Assembly (NCBI RefSeq): GCF_021730395.1
Contig: NC_069371.1
Span: forward strand, 2,232,001 to 2,296,000
DNA from: Mercenaria mercenaria
Lineage: Eukaryota; Mollusca; Bivalvia; Venerida; Veneridae
Length of the DNA stretch: 64,000 nt
Direction: 5' to 3'
Under the pieces are notes generated by a model. That model saw only the letters and a list, made by a program, of their open reading frames with translations. It made no database searches and was not told the origin of the DNA. Below are positions 32,376 to 44,275 of the stretch, piece by piece. Both the position numbers and the translations under genes were made by a program. Each line of letters opens with the position of its first letter. The stretch's first letter is position 1.

Positions 32376-32915
32376 TCATCATTTGCAAAGAAATGCGTAC
32401 ATTTGTGTACATTCGCCATTCTATGAAAATCTCGCAAGTCTTATTCGGGAATGAACGTAATTGTCCCATAATTTCATTTGCATATAAAGTAGTCAGTCAG
32501 GTATCGAAGTAGGTCGCGTTAAAAATCCAAAAAGTATTTCATGGGAAGTGTCCAAAGAGTCCAAATAGTTTCTTGTATAAGCGTAGTTTTAGAGGTCTAG
32601 GTTAACCTAACCCTACATCTTTAGTCAGTATATGTACCTACTGCATGGAATATTTCATATGGATTTTTTTCAGGTCTTTCAATTGTAAACTCTTTACTGT
32701 GTTAATCAAAAACCGCTTTGGATATTTACCCTTATGACCGAAGTATCTCAAAGGTGAGATAATATTATGTCATTTTTAAAAATGCTTGAATTTCATCTAA
32801 CTCAGCAAAATCTAGATTTGCCCTTCAGAGCGGTAAATCAACACTGAGCAAAAAACAGCCCAAATGCCAGTTTGTGTTTATCTTTGAATGCATATACCAT
32901 GAATTAATGCCCTTA

Positions 32916-33782
32916 TTATCCCCCGACGCAGTCAGCGGGATATAGTTTCGGCGTTGTCCGTCCGTCCTTCCGCAGCCGTATCTAGGAAGTCGTTCGGAAT
33001 ATTTAAATAAAACTTCATATACATGTTCACCACTATTGATGTTATGCGGCCCGTCAAGTGACAGTCAGATTGCCAAAGTAACACCAGAGTTATGGCCCTT
33101 AGAGTTTCTAGTGTTAACTATATAGAGTACTATAAAAATGGCAATTCCTGCTTCATTAACGAGTTCTTGTGATATATCTGACCTAGAACTATGAAACTTA
33201 AACTGAATTCTTATCACAATGTGGTTGTGCAAACATACAATTTCGTCTTTACTAACTTTAGATTTATTGGCCGTTACAATCCACATATTAAAGCAATATC
33301 TCAATGGACTTTGAAAATATTTGGGGTGGTACGCAAAGTTAAACATTACAATAAGCATACCATATTCTAAGTCGAAAGGGGACCATAATTCAGTCAAAAT
33401 GCTTGACAGAGTTGCCTCCTCCTTTTTACAGACTGGGGTCATGATGGTAAACTAGTATGCAAAATATCAAAGCAATATCTCAATGGACTTCGAAAATATT
33501 TGGGGTGGTACGCAAAGTTAAACATTACAATAAGCATACCATATTCTAAGTCGAAAAGGGACCATAATTCAGTCAAAATGCTTGACAGAGTTGCCTCCTC
33601 CTTTTTTACAGACTGGGGTCATGATGGTAAACAAGTATGCAAAATATCAAAGCAATATCTCAATGGACTTTGAAAATATTTGGGGTGGTACACAAACTTT
33701 AAAATTTATGTGACGCTCACACTCACGCCAACGCCAGGGCGAGTAGGATAGCTCCCCTATTCTTCGAATAGTCGAGCTAAAA
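32916..33782. mobile_element. Two abutting MITE-like repeats with ~184-bp tandem units
   Basis: 32916-33110 is a CCCCCGACGCAGTCAGCGGG head (its mirror is at 61720). 33285-33782 holds 2.5 copies of a 184-bp unit (CAATGGACTTTGAAAATATT to TCATGATGGTAAAC) that are nearly identical, and closes TTCGAATAGTCGAGCTAAA. Confidence 0.75.
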
Positions 33783-33840
33783 ATGTTCAAACCACATGTG
33801 AAGTTGTAACCATGCCCATCCCCGCCTAAGTCTGTTTTAA

Positions 33841-34647
33841 GGTATTAGGCCCATAATAGAGTATCTCCTTTTTGAAGAGTATTCAATTTCTACCATACAC
33901 CTACTTTGACTGCAATTTTCAGGGGGGCGTAAGTTCAAGCCCCACTGGGGCCAAATTATTTTTCCCTTATTTTTCTTTTTTTCTAGTGAGTTTGTACTTC
34001 TTTTAAGACCTGTTATTGATTTATTGTACAAAAGTGGAAAATATGCATTGGATAAGCGATTTCTTGCTGTTCAAAGTGAATTTACTTCTGAAATAGAAGG
34101 GGTAGAGTTAGACATCTTTAAAAATACTGAGTTACATGCGGTAAAAGTTCTCTATTTTGCCTTCATTCTTTAAATTACATATTGTAGAAGAAATGTAGGT
34201 AGGTTTTACTTCTGCCCCACAGTTATTTTTGAATGAAGTGAGCAAAATTCAAAACAGACCCGCTGGATTCGACCTTAATTTTTCAATGTTGGAGGTAGAA
34301 TTCTGTCTCATTAAAGCCGTTTATTTGAGGCACCCTAGAAAAAATGATACTGACACTTCTACTTTTTAGTTTTATAATTGTTTACCAATAGTTTGATGGT
34401 TCTTTCATAAAATCATAAAAATAATGGTATAATGAATTCCCTGCAAGCGTTTTGGATAAAGGCCGCCACTTTGAAATTTGTCTCTACTTGAGCTTGAGGA
34501 AATACCATAAATTACACAAAATTTATAAAAAAAAACGGCACGGTAAAAGTTCTTAAAAATTTGCAACAAAGTGCGAAGCACGGTCAACTGTAAGAATATA
34601 CCAAGCAAATGCCATTTTTTAAACATTACTATTAGGGGCCTAATACC
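33841..34647. mobile_element. 807-bp MITE flanked by TTAA
   Basis: Left end GGTATTAGGCCCATAATAG, right end reverse-complemented GGTATTAGGCCCCTAATAG; TTAA on both sides (33837-33840, 34648-34651). No coding content. TTAA duplication fits piggyBac-type mobilisation, though the GG-starting ends are not the usual CCY. Confidence 0.85.
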
Positions 34648-34945
34648 TTAATTAAATCAATATTTTCGCTTATCGTGGCTTAATATGCAGCGAACTTAAT
34701 TGATTGTAGGCCATTAGAAATGAATGATTAAATCATTTGTTTTACGTGCACGTCTCTCTTTCATTGCGATAGATTAAAAACATAATGATAAATTCATTCT
34801 ATACACTCGTTTTCATGCAAATCGAGCTATCTTACAAAAGATAAAGATCCACTGAATCATTTATAATTTACTTATCCTAATATAGCTATATAATATACAG
34901 TAAACCATGATTGGACCATCCGTTTGTCCAGTAATAATTAGCTAA

Positions 34946-36600
34946 AATACAACACGTTAAATGATATAAACTTTCTGTGGATATTCAATCTTGAAAACCT
35001 ATTCTCTTGAAATGCACTGCAGAATATTTAATGACGATGTGGGCCTCACAACTGTACAGTTCAAAGTGTTGTCTACTGAGGATTAGTGGCAGCAAAAACA
35101 CAATGAAAAACCATAAGAAATATTTAAGATGAAGGACAGTGAACAACTACTTCCCGAAGGATAGCCTGAAATTGTTCAGCAAAATTATGATGTAGACGAT
35201 TAACAAGACCTTAGAAGGTAACCTTATCATTATATAATACAATATTACAAAAACTACGAAAACCATACAAGCAAAATAAGTGCGTTGCTTCTTTACCGTA
35301 TTGACAAAATGTAACATATTCATCCACACTCACAGAAAAAGAGGCAGCCATTCTCAGAATAATTCTCAGAAGGCAAAAGGAGAAGCGTTACCAGTATAAA
35401 CAGGTAAATAAAACAGGAACTCAAACTCAAGATCTGAGTCCCCGTACCGGGGACTAAAAGTAAGAAACGTATTATTTGCCATGTCAATACTTGGAAATAC
35501 TCCTAAAAGTCTTAAAACGACTTTAGAGCGAAATATCGGGAATAAACGTATTATGTTATTGTGTTGTTTGTTTACTTTTCTTTAGGACAATCTTATTCCT
35601 GAATTGTAGACAAAACTGCAGCTGTCTGTCTTTGTGTTAGTCTGTTGCGAAAGTTCACTAAAGATTGATCCTATCATTCCCAACAAACACCGTTATCGAA
35701 GATAGTTACTCTGCTGAAGGTTATTAACTTCTATTCCGTAAGTTGTTACTCACTACATTATTTTCATATGTGTAGATTACAGATTATCAACTCAAGAAAG
35801 CTGAGGATCATTCAAGTCCATTATGGCTCCTTCGAAAAGCTGCGTGAACTTAGACAGAATAAATTTTAGGGGTTGCCAACTGTACGCTTGTCTCGTACAT
35901 TGTGTAGTGTGCACTATCTATGTGTATGAATGATACAATAGCTGCACCGGTATATATAGCTGAACTTCAAAATAAACACTAGATGCCCATGGGCAATATG
36001 TCGAGCCCGCCAGCTGTCAAAAGGACTGGGAGTTGTACATGACACTCCTTGTCTCATTCAGGCAAACATTTATGCCAAATAAAAAAGAGATTGCAAAAAG
36101 TTACAATATAAGTTATTTAAAGTAACAACAAAGGAACGTAAATCTAAAAAAAAAAAAATTCTAAGTCCACATAAAAATCTGCACCAGTAGAGATAGGTCA
36201 AAATACACCTGATAATTGGATGTAACATGCATGCTGTACTACAGAAAAGTGGTCTTGATTTTTCCCTACGACCAGTAATAAAAAAGTTACAAATATAAGC
36301 TATTTATAGTAACAACAAAGGGAAGTAATTCTAGGATCTTGCGCATGACACTCCGTCGCATGATGATGAACGATTGTGCCAAGTTACATCAAAATCCCTC
36401 AATGCATCAAAAAGAAATGCTCCAGACAAAGTCATTCTTGTATCTGACTTTTGACCTCTAAGTGTGACCTTGACCTTAGACCTAGGGACCTGGTTCTTGC
36501 GCAAGACACTCCATCTCAAGGAGGTGAATATTTGTGCCAAGTTACATCAAAATCTCTCCATGCATGTAGAAGAAAATGCTCCGGACAAAGTCATTTTTGA
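34946..36600. repeat. ~1.65-kb direct repeat, copy 1
   Basis: Closely matches 38464-40115 at a constant offset of about 3.52 kb, with a few small indels. It includes AACACGTTAAATGATATAAA, a CCCCGTACCGGGGAC hairpin near 35440 and the head of the repeat at 35984. No coding frame and no retroelement motif seen. Confidence 0.85.
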
Positions 36601-36835
36601 ATTTGACCTTTGACCTGTAAGTGTGACCTTGACCTTTGAGATAGGAACCTGGGGTTTGCGCATGGCACTCCGTCTCACTGAGGTTATCATTCATACCAAA
36701 TATAAACAAGATTGCTCCATGCATGTCAAAGTTATGATCCGGACAAACAAATCCGGACGGACGCACGCACGCACATACACCGAACAGACATTTGGACAAC
36801 TATGTCTTCGCTTCCGCAAGCGGGCTCGACAAAAA
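35984..36835. mobile_element. MITE-like repeat (GTCGAGCCCGCCAGC type)
   Basis: Opens ATGCCCATGGGCAATATGTC then GAGCCCGCC, has units with GGACCTGGTTCTTGCGCAAG, an ACGCACGCACGCAC run, and closes CGCAAGCGGGCTCGACAAAA. The ends form an inverted pair. TGACCTTTGACCT at 36604. Confidence 0.7.
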
Positions 36836-37990
36836 TGAAGAAATGGGTTGTATGATGATTACATGTAGGCAAAACTGAAATAGGGGAAACGGATTGCGGA
36901 CAGAGACGAACAGGTTTCTTAGGCAATCAATTAAAGACGTGATATAAACAGTCATTCCAAGTAATCGCTACATTAGCATGTTATTTGGTTTACTGTGTAT
37001 GAATTTACCTTTCGCTGAACTACTGAATAAAATGTGCTTTCGGAAAATGTGGTAATCAGAATGTAATTCTTCCTAATATCCAGGTATATTCGAGCATGGG
37101 GACTGAGGGAGATATATAGAGGATAAACAATCATACCGGGGTAAAGAGAATAGGCAAAATCAAAAGTATTCACGAGGGAATGTTGCAGTTAAAAGAACTT
37201 CAGAAGCGGGGAAGGGAGTATACTTCCGCACTTGGCAAAAGAAAAGAGTACGAATAGAAGAATGTTACCTGAGAACTTTCGATCACTTCCTAGAAAAATC
37301 AGAGCAAAATATTTTACGTAGCTAAATGGAATGAATCTCACACTTCGAATACTAATCATTTTGTAAAACCTGGTAGTAGAGTTATACGGTACTTAAATAT
37401 GAACTAACCATTTAATTATCAAGAAAATATTAACATTCCATTTCGTGACAAATAAAACAAGGTGTGTTCGTCCATATCAATTACGTGTATACAGAATAAA
37501 TCTGTTAGCGGCCACATTGTCTCAAACGATTAGAACATGTTTTAAAGTATGATTTCATGTAAATGGCACAATTAAGGTATATGTAACAAGAACATTCAGG
37601 CAAGTTACACATTTCTGCAATTCTAAACAAGAAACGTTTTCGGGACTCTTTTAGAAAAAGCCTTATAATTGTTTTCTATACTTATCCGTCATTTTATGCA
37701 AGACCACTAGGATTAGAGTTGGTTCGTGTATACCCAAGACTACTTGACATGTACTCCATTACTGTTAACTTTATCTCCGTTTTAAACGGTGACTAGATGA
37801 GAATTTCATTACGCTTGTCCAATGTAAATAAACTTACAGTATTTATCCTCTACATGGCAGTCGAGCAGTGTAATATACTCCATTAGAAAACCAATTATGG
37901 TCCATTACTGGCATATGGATCATATATAAATGCAATATGACAAACGTCATAAGGTTATGAAGACTTGGTTGGGCCTGACTGATATAAAAC
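36836..37990. other. Non-coding stretch, no recognised feature
   Basis: AT-rich sequence between two repeat blocks, without domain-bearing frames. Confidence 0.4.
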
Positions 37991-37997
37991 AATTATT

Positions 37998-38310
37998 TGT
38001 GTGTGTGTTCGGATTAAACGTCTTTTTCAACAATTTTTCACTCATATAAACGAAGGTGTCTACTTGTAGCAGTGAGCACAATGCCCAACTTTATACTGCT
38101 GCCTCACTGGAATATCACGCCGTAGGCAGGTGGCATGATACCCCACCCAGTCACATTATACTGACACCGGGCTGACCAGTCCTAGCACTATCCTCTTAAT
38201 GCTGAGCGCCAAGCGAGGAAGCTACTGGTACCATTTTTTACGTCTTTAGTATGACGCGGCCGGGGATCGAACCCACGACCTCCCACACTTGAAGCGGACA
38301 GCACATGAGC
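37998..38310 (-). mobile_element. tRNA-derived SINE (minus orientation)
   Basis: Body GTTCGGATTAAACGTCTTTT; minus-strand B box GGGTTCGATCCC at about 38265. Nearly the same element as 56276-56608, with the shared middle block GTCACATTATACTGACAC. Confidence 0.8.
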
Positions 38311-38463
38311 TAATATTCCATTGAAGTATATAATAAAAATTTAGATATGTAAAATTTTCATCAAATTTATCCAGCCTGAGCAGATATAAAATATAAAAGA
38401 GGATGTTGAGCTGTATTCACAAAAGAATTATCAACTTTGCATAAATGATATAAACTTTATATA

Positions 38464-40300
38464 AATACAACACGTTAAATGATATAAACTTTCTGTGGAT
38501 ATTCAATCTTGAAAACCTATTCTCTTGAAATGCACTGCAGAATATTTAATGACAATGTGGGCCTCACAACTGTACAGTTCAAAATGTTGTCTACTGAGGA
38601 TTAGTGGCAGCAAAAACACAATGAAAAACCAAAAGAAATATTTAAGATGAAGGACAGTGAGCAACTACTTCCTGAAGGATAGCCTGAAATTGTTCAGCAA
38701 AATTATGATGTAGACGATTTACAAGACCTTAGAAGGTAACCTTATCATTATATATTACAATATTACAAAAACTGCAAAAACCATACAAGCAAAATAAGTG
38801 CGTTGCTTCTTTACCCTATTGACAAAATGTAACATATTCATCCACACTCACAGAAAAAGAGGCAGACATTCTCAGAAGGCAAAAGGAGAAGCGTCACCAG
38901 TATAAACAGGTAAATAAAACAGGAACTCAAACTCAAGATCTGAGTCCCCGTACCGGGGACTAAAAGGAAGAAACGTATTATTTGCCATGTCAATACTTGG
39001 AAATACTCCTAAAAGTCTTAAAACGACTTTAGAGCGAAATATCGGGAATAAACGTATTATGTTATTGTGTTGTTTGTTTACTTTTCTTTAGGACAATCTT
39101 ATTCCTGAATTGTAGACAAAACTGCAGCTGTCTGTCTTTGTGTTTGCGTGTTAGTCTGTTGAGAAAGTTCACTAAAGATTGATCCTATCATTCCCAACAA
39201 ACACTGTTATCGAAGATAGTTACTCTGCTGAAGGTTATTAACTTCTATTCCGTAAGTTGTTACTCACTACATTATTTTCATATGTGTAGATTACAGATTA
39301 TAAACTCAAGAAAGCTGAGGATCATTCAAGTCCATTATGACTCCTTCGAAAAGCTGCGTGAACTTAGACAGAATAAATTTTCAAATTAAGGGGTTGCCAA
39401 CTGTACGCTTGTCTCGTACATTGTGTAGTGTGCACTGTCTATGTGTATGAATGATACAATAGCTGCACCGGTATATATAGCTGAACTTCAAAATAAACAC
39501 TAGATGCCCATGGGCAATATGTCGAGCCCGCCAGCTGTCAAAAGGACTGGGAGTTGTACATGACACTCCTTGTCTCATTCAGGCAAACATTTATGCCAAA
39601 TAAAAAAGAGATTGCAAAAAGTTACGATATAAGTTAATTTAAAGTAACAAAAAAGGAACGTAAATCTAAAAACAAAAAAATCCGCACCAGTAGAGATAGG
39701 TCAAAATACACCTTAAAAATTGGATGTAACATGCATGCTGTACTACAGAAAAGTGGTCTTGATTTTTCCCTACGACCAGTAATAAAGAAGTTACAAATAT
39801 AAGCTATTTATAGTAACAACAAAGGGAAGTAATTCTAGGATCTTGCGCATGACATTCCGTCGCATGATGATGAACAATTGTGCCAAGTTACATCAAAATC
39901 CCTCTATGCATCAAAAAGAAATGCTCCAGACAGTCATTCTTGTATCTGACTTTTGACCTCTAAGTGTGACCTTGACCTTAGACCTAGGGACCTGGTTCTT
40001 GCGCAAGACACTCCACCTCAAGGAGGTGAATATTTGTGCCAAGTTATATCAAAATCCCTCCATGCATGAAGAAGAAATGGTCCGGACAAAGTTGTCATTC
40101 TTGTATCCTTTGACCTCTAAGTGTGACCTTGACCTTAGACCTAGGGACCTGGTTCTTGCGCATGACACTCCGTCTCATTATGGTGAACAATTGTGCCAAG
40201 TTACATCAAAATCCCTCCATGCATGAAGAAGAAAATGCTCCGGACAAAGTCATTTTTGAATTTGACCTAATTCGTCAATATTACTTCCGGGGTAAACGAA
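38464..40300. repeat. ~1.65-kb direct repeat, copy 2, plus repeat tail
   Basis: Second copy of 34946-36600. It continues into its own copy of the GTCGAGCCCGCC repeat (from about 39500), with one extra internal unit (GACCTAGGGACCTGGTTCTT occurs twice), and stops near 40265 without the inverted end. Confidence 0.85.
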
Positions 40301-40332
40301 AGTAGAATTAATGCAGATCGCTGCTAATTTAA

Positions 40333-40670
40333 AGGTCCAATACTAAGGAAAGTGAACATTTTAATTTCTTTTAAAAAGCACAGAAACTATTTCATTTTAT
40401 TGGAAAATGAAAGTTGGTATGTAGAAATTCGAAATAAATCGCAGTATATGTACAATTATTTTTCTATGAAGTATGAAGAAAGTTAAAAAGACCTGGGGGG
40501 TCATTCTGTCGATTCATTGAAGTTTCAACATAATACACATACATTTCTTTGAGTTCCAAAGACCTTCTGTAAATTTTGACCTGCCAATCTTCATTATTTA
40601 GTGTCTTGCAGAAGTCTATGCACTGGCTATGAAAGAAATTGCCAACTCACTTTCCCTTAGTAATGGACCT
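40333..40670. mobile_element. 338-bp MITE flanked by TTAA
   Basis: Left AGGTCCAATACTAAGGAAAG, right reverse-complemented AGGTCCATTACTAAGGGAAA; TTAA at 40329-40332 and 40671-40674. Non-coding. Confidence 0.85.
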
Positions 40671-40899
40671 TTAAATAGGTTTTCTCTAAATAATTTCTCA
40701 TATAAGCAGTAAAAATTGCACAGCGTTGCTCATTTGAATATTTGTTTATATATATGATAATAATATAAATAAAATATAGGAATAAATCTTGACATAATTA
40801 CCACATTTTTACATTGAGCATACTTAAAAGCACTTCTAGACATTTAGTGTTAATAGTGAGAATTTTATGTTGTTATTGCAAAATTTATTTGTTTTTCAG

Positions 40900-41564
40900 A
40901 CCACCCAGTTGATGAATACGAGTATGCAGGAATAAATCTGGATGGAGAGATTGATGAACAGGTTAAAGTGCAAGAACAACAGGAACAATATTTAGTGTGG
41001 TCTAGACAGGCAACACTGCTGTTGATCAGTGAATACAAAGACAAACAGGAAAGGATTGATGCTGGGAAACTAAGGAAGAACAAAGCTTTTGAGGAAATAA
41101 GCAAAGAATTGAACAAAGCAGGTTATGGTTTCAGTCATGAGCAGTGTAATGGGCGTCTGAATACTATCACACGTGCCTAAAAACAGGTTAAAGATCACAA
41201 TGCAAAGAGTGGTAATGACAGAAAGACCTACGAGTATGAAATAGAACTGAATGAATTGTTCTCTACAAGACCAAATATTGAGCCGAAATTTGTTCTCAGC
41301 ACTTACCAGAAAGAAGCAGATCATTCAAAAGTTGAGAAGAAAGAAGAAGGAAAACGGAAAAACAGTGATACTGATTCAGAAGGTAATAACAGTGGTGGCA
41401 AAGTACGGAAAACAAAGGCATCAGCTGTTATTTCTTACTTAGAGACAGTAATACAAAACATAAATGAAAGATATGAGAAAGAACAGGCTAAAAAAGATGA
41501 ACGCCACAAGGAAAGAATGGGCCTCTTTAGAGATCTGATTGATGCTTTAAAGGAGAAAAAATGA
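40900..41564 (+). pseudogene. Third Myb/SANT-like gene, one in-frame stop
   Basis: After TTGTTTTTCAG the frame encodes an acidic lead (HPVDEYEYAGINLDGEIDEQ), the domain (VWSRQATLLLISEYKDKQER, FEEISKELNKAGYGFSHEQC, KQVKDHNAKSGNDRKTYEYE), a KKEEGKRKNSDTDSE linker and a charged helix ending FRDLIDALKEKK, TGA. One TAA at 41178-41180 interrupts the third helix where the paralogue at 22604 has Tyr (RSYKAV), a single-base change. All else is open, so it may be a very young pseudogene, a polymorphism or a read error. No Harbinger ends found around it. The upstream exon is unknown (phase 1 acceptor). Confidence 0.8.
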
Positions 41565-42034
41565 ACCAGACTTAAAATTAAGAACACTACGTAATGCAAA
41601 ATAGGTCATTTACATTGTATTTGTTTTCTCTGCAGGTGTATCTGCCCATCAGAAATCCTGTTTTGATTTTAAGTCAAAGAAGTCCCATGTTCCATAATTA
41701 ACAATTAAGGCCCCTGATAATATCAATCTTGGTCATATTTTTATGTTAGGCGGACATGTTATGACAACATTACAAAGACCAATGTCTGGCATTAAAGGTC
41801 AAGTTTTGTTTAAAAGAACTAGGTCACCAGGTTAATAGGCTTAATATTTCTTAGTTTCTTTATGTAAATCCCACTTGAAAATATGTGACCTACTTTTAAA
41901 GTTGCAAACCATTCATGATCAGTTCAGGAGTGGGATAAAACGGTTCATTATGCACCATAGTTTCTGAACATCCAGCATATAGGTATCAGGAGGGCATCTT
42001 TTGGACATTTTAGTGGTCCTCTTGTTTCTTTCAG

Positions 42035-42189
42035 GATGTTGCAGAATTTGCACGGAGAAGGAGATATGCACTGTTTTCCTACATTGTGGTCACATGCTTT
42101 GCTGTATGGACTGTAGTAAAATTTTAAGGAGGTGTCCCATTTGTAGGGACAAGTTAAAGAAGAAATGGATTCGTGTTTTTAGAAGCTAA
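42035..42189 (+). CDS. C-terminal RING-finger exon (IAP-type C3HC4)
   Basis: After CTTGTTTCTTTCAG the exon encodes CCRICTEKEICTVFLHCGHM, then CCMDCSKILRRCPICRDKLK and a short basic tail to the stop. Ligands C-x2-C, C-x-H-x3-C-x2-C and C-x2-C are all present, in the pattern of the terminal RING of IAPs and related E3 ubiquitin ligases. The RING recruits an E2 for ubiquitin transfer. Upstream exons (for instance BIR domains) are not seen in the window on this strand. It lies 470 bp after the Myb/SANT gene: it could be the last exon of a gene spanning that insertion, an orphan duplicated exon, or transposon cargo. The tail KKKWIRVFRS is longer than a typical IAP end. Confidence 0.75.
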
Positions 42190-42234
42190 GATATTCAGCT
42201 ATTAAATACAGAGTGTGGAGACTCAGTCGAATGT

Positions 42235-42515
42235 TTTATTTGGGGTTCCGTTTTACTGTTTAATGTTATTTTTGTGATATCACCAATTCAGATAGGTGAT
42301 ATTATACATTATGAGTATGTGGCGTCACCCATTCGCTTTGGTGATATCACCCTTTTGAATGGGTGATATCATCTATTTATGCTGAATAAGTGATATCGGC
42401 TATTTGAATTGGTGACATTACCCATTTAAATAGGTTAGAACTTCTACAGCATAAATAAGTGATATCACATATTCGAAAGGGTGATGTCACTTATTCAAAT
42501 AGGTGATACCAAAAT
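42235..42515. repeat. Array of GGTGATATCACC palindromes
   Basis: At least ten variants of GGTGATATCACCC or ATTCAAATAGGTGATA in alternating orientation over 280 bp. Each GATATC core is self-complementary, and neighbouring units pair as larger hairpins. Confidence 0.8.
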
Positions 42516-43419
42516 CTTGCGTTTAGTAAAATGGCTCCCAATAGCTTTACAGTTAAGTGTCTCTTAAATTCTACTACATAATCATTGTACAATGTGTTTG
42601 ATAAAATATGACTGATTAGCTGCAATGTTAGGAAACCATCATTTACCTTTGTAAGTAGTGGGGGTTGATTGAAATCTGTCTGCTCATCATACAGTCTCAT
42701 TGGTATACATACAGTAGTGTCCTTAGAGCTGTGGCAGTTGTTATCAAACCGTATGGATGTTTTTGATCAGACATTCTTGACCTAATATAATGCACATATG
42801 TAATGTGTTAATGGTAATTTTTTTCAAGCTCATTACTGTTACATTGCCAACAAATAGGTAATATTCATTTGAATATTTTGTATTAAGGCAGATGGTTTTC
42901 AGATCACCAAGTGGAAAATTGTCAATTTTAATCTTGTGCACACCCTAGGGGTGTCTTAATCATACTTCATTTTCTATTAAGGAAAGTGGGTAAAATGATT
43001 AATGGGTAAAAGATGCTGTTTCCTTTCACAAATCAGCAAGACTAGATAATAGGTGTTTTAGCCTGTGTGCCATAAGTCTGGTGTAAGGTGAATTGTAAGG
43101 TTGGCTACTTATGCTAGAGCTACATATATTTAGTTTGTTACATATTAATATGTGTTCCTTTCTGTATGGTTTTCATTCTAATTACATGTAGCTGGAAAAA
43201 AGCAGCAAACATTCCTTAAGCAATCGTGTTATTGTTATTGTAAATTGTTAGATGCTGGTCAGGGCATTACTTTATAATTTTAGAACATGCTAGACGGTTT
43301 TGATGTTCTCAAAACTATTTTTGTTCAAGACAGAGCACCCAGTTACTTTAAAGTTTCAGATGTTTATCACTGATATTTTGATTACCACATTTATTTTCTT
43401 TTTTCTATTACTATTATTT
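42516..43419. other. Non-coding stretch, no recognised feature
   Basis: AT-rich; no repeat end or coding motif identified. Confidence 0.4.
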
Positions 43420-43700
43420 TTAGCTCACCTGTCATGTAGTGCCAGGGTGAACTTTTGTGATCACCCTTCGTCCGTCGCCCGTCCGTCCGCTCTTACGAGA
43501 GCTACGTAATGGGGTCATTTTTCAGTACAATCAACCTTTGTGGGGTCCTTTGCTACTTGTGGGGTTAACCCCAGAAGATAATGATTTCTTTCTGTACATC
43601 CATATCTAGTGGGGTTAAAAAAATGGTCAAAAAATTTAACCCCACAAAATATTGTCCAAATTTCATTTGTCCATGTTCTCTGTGTCCGTATCTTGGACAG
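43420..43700. repeat. MITE end fragment and TGGGGTTAA repeats
   Basis: 43423-43500 is a solo end (TTAGCTCACCTGTCATGTAG, GTGATCACCCTTCGTCCGTC) of the 59165 family. 43505-43660 has four GTGGGGTT words plus inverted AACCCCAC. Confidence 0.6.
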
Positions 43701-44014
43701 TCCCATATACCTAACTAATGCATGTACCGGAGACTGACGAGAAATGCTCGGCTATTTCCGCCAATGACAGCCTGCGACAATGTTCGAGGTAATCCGGATG
43801 TACCTTGATTTCCTGGTTCTGGCTAAAACTCGGCCACCATTCTCCGGCCAGTTTTAGACGAATTTTTGCTTAATTCCGTGGAGATTTCATGTAAAAAAGT
43901 AGAAAACAATAAATCTAGTCCTTATGCATTATAATAAAATATGTTTGGTATGTTAGGTGACGTAAAATTTATGCAATATCAATGTATCAAAATCCGGCGA
44001 CCGGTGACCCTGTT

Positions 44015-44097
44015 TTAGCCCTAACCTACTTCCGCCATTTTGGAACAACGACAACATTTTTGTTGTGTCGCGATAAGAAGAAAAAAGACGACAGCAG
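44015..44097 (+). promoter_or_regulatory. ETS/YY1 promoter-like site with a leader exon
   Basis: ACTTCCGCCATTTTGG (44028-44043) joins an ETS core and an inverted YY1 core, as at many TATA-less animal promoters. ~55 bp later GACAGCAG is followed by a GTAATTTT donor at 44098. This may be the first non-coding exon of the frame at 44276. Confidence 0.45.
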
Positions 44098-44275
44098 GTA
44101 ATTTTATGTAAGTTATTTACTTATATACGTCATTATGCTTGATTTTTTACACAGATTTTATCAACAGAAGTCAAAATTAATGACTTTAGATACATGACAC
44201 GATACTAAACAACCGGGAACCCCATAGTTTTTGTTGGACAAAAGCACCTCGTGTTTCATTTTCAAGCAAGACAGG

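Noticed and set aside
33065-33442. 125-codon minus-strand frame
   Set aside because: Spans two MITE-like repeats and their tandem units.
34946-40115. The direct 1.65-kb pair as long terminal repeats of a retroelement
   Set aside because: No TG...CA ends, no primer site and no reverse transcriptase or gag-like frame between them; they also include part of a MITE.
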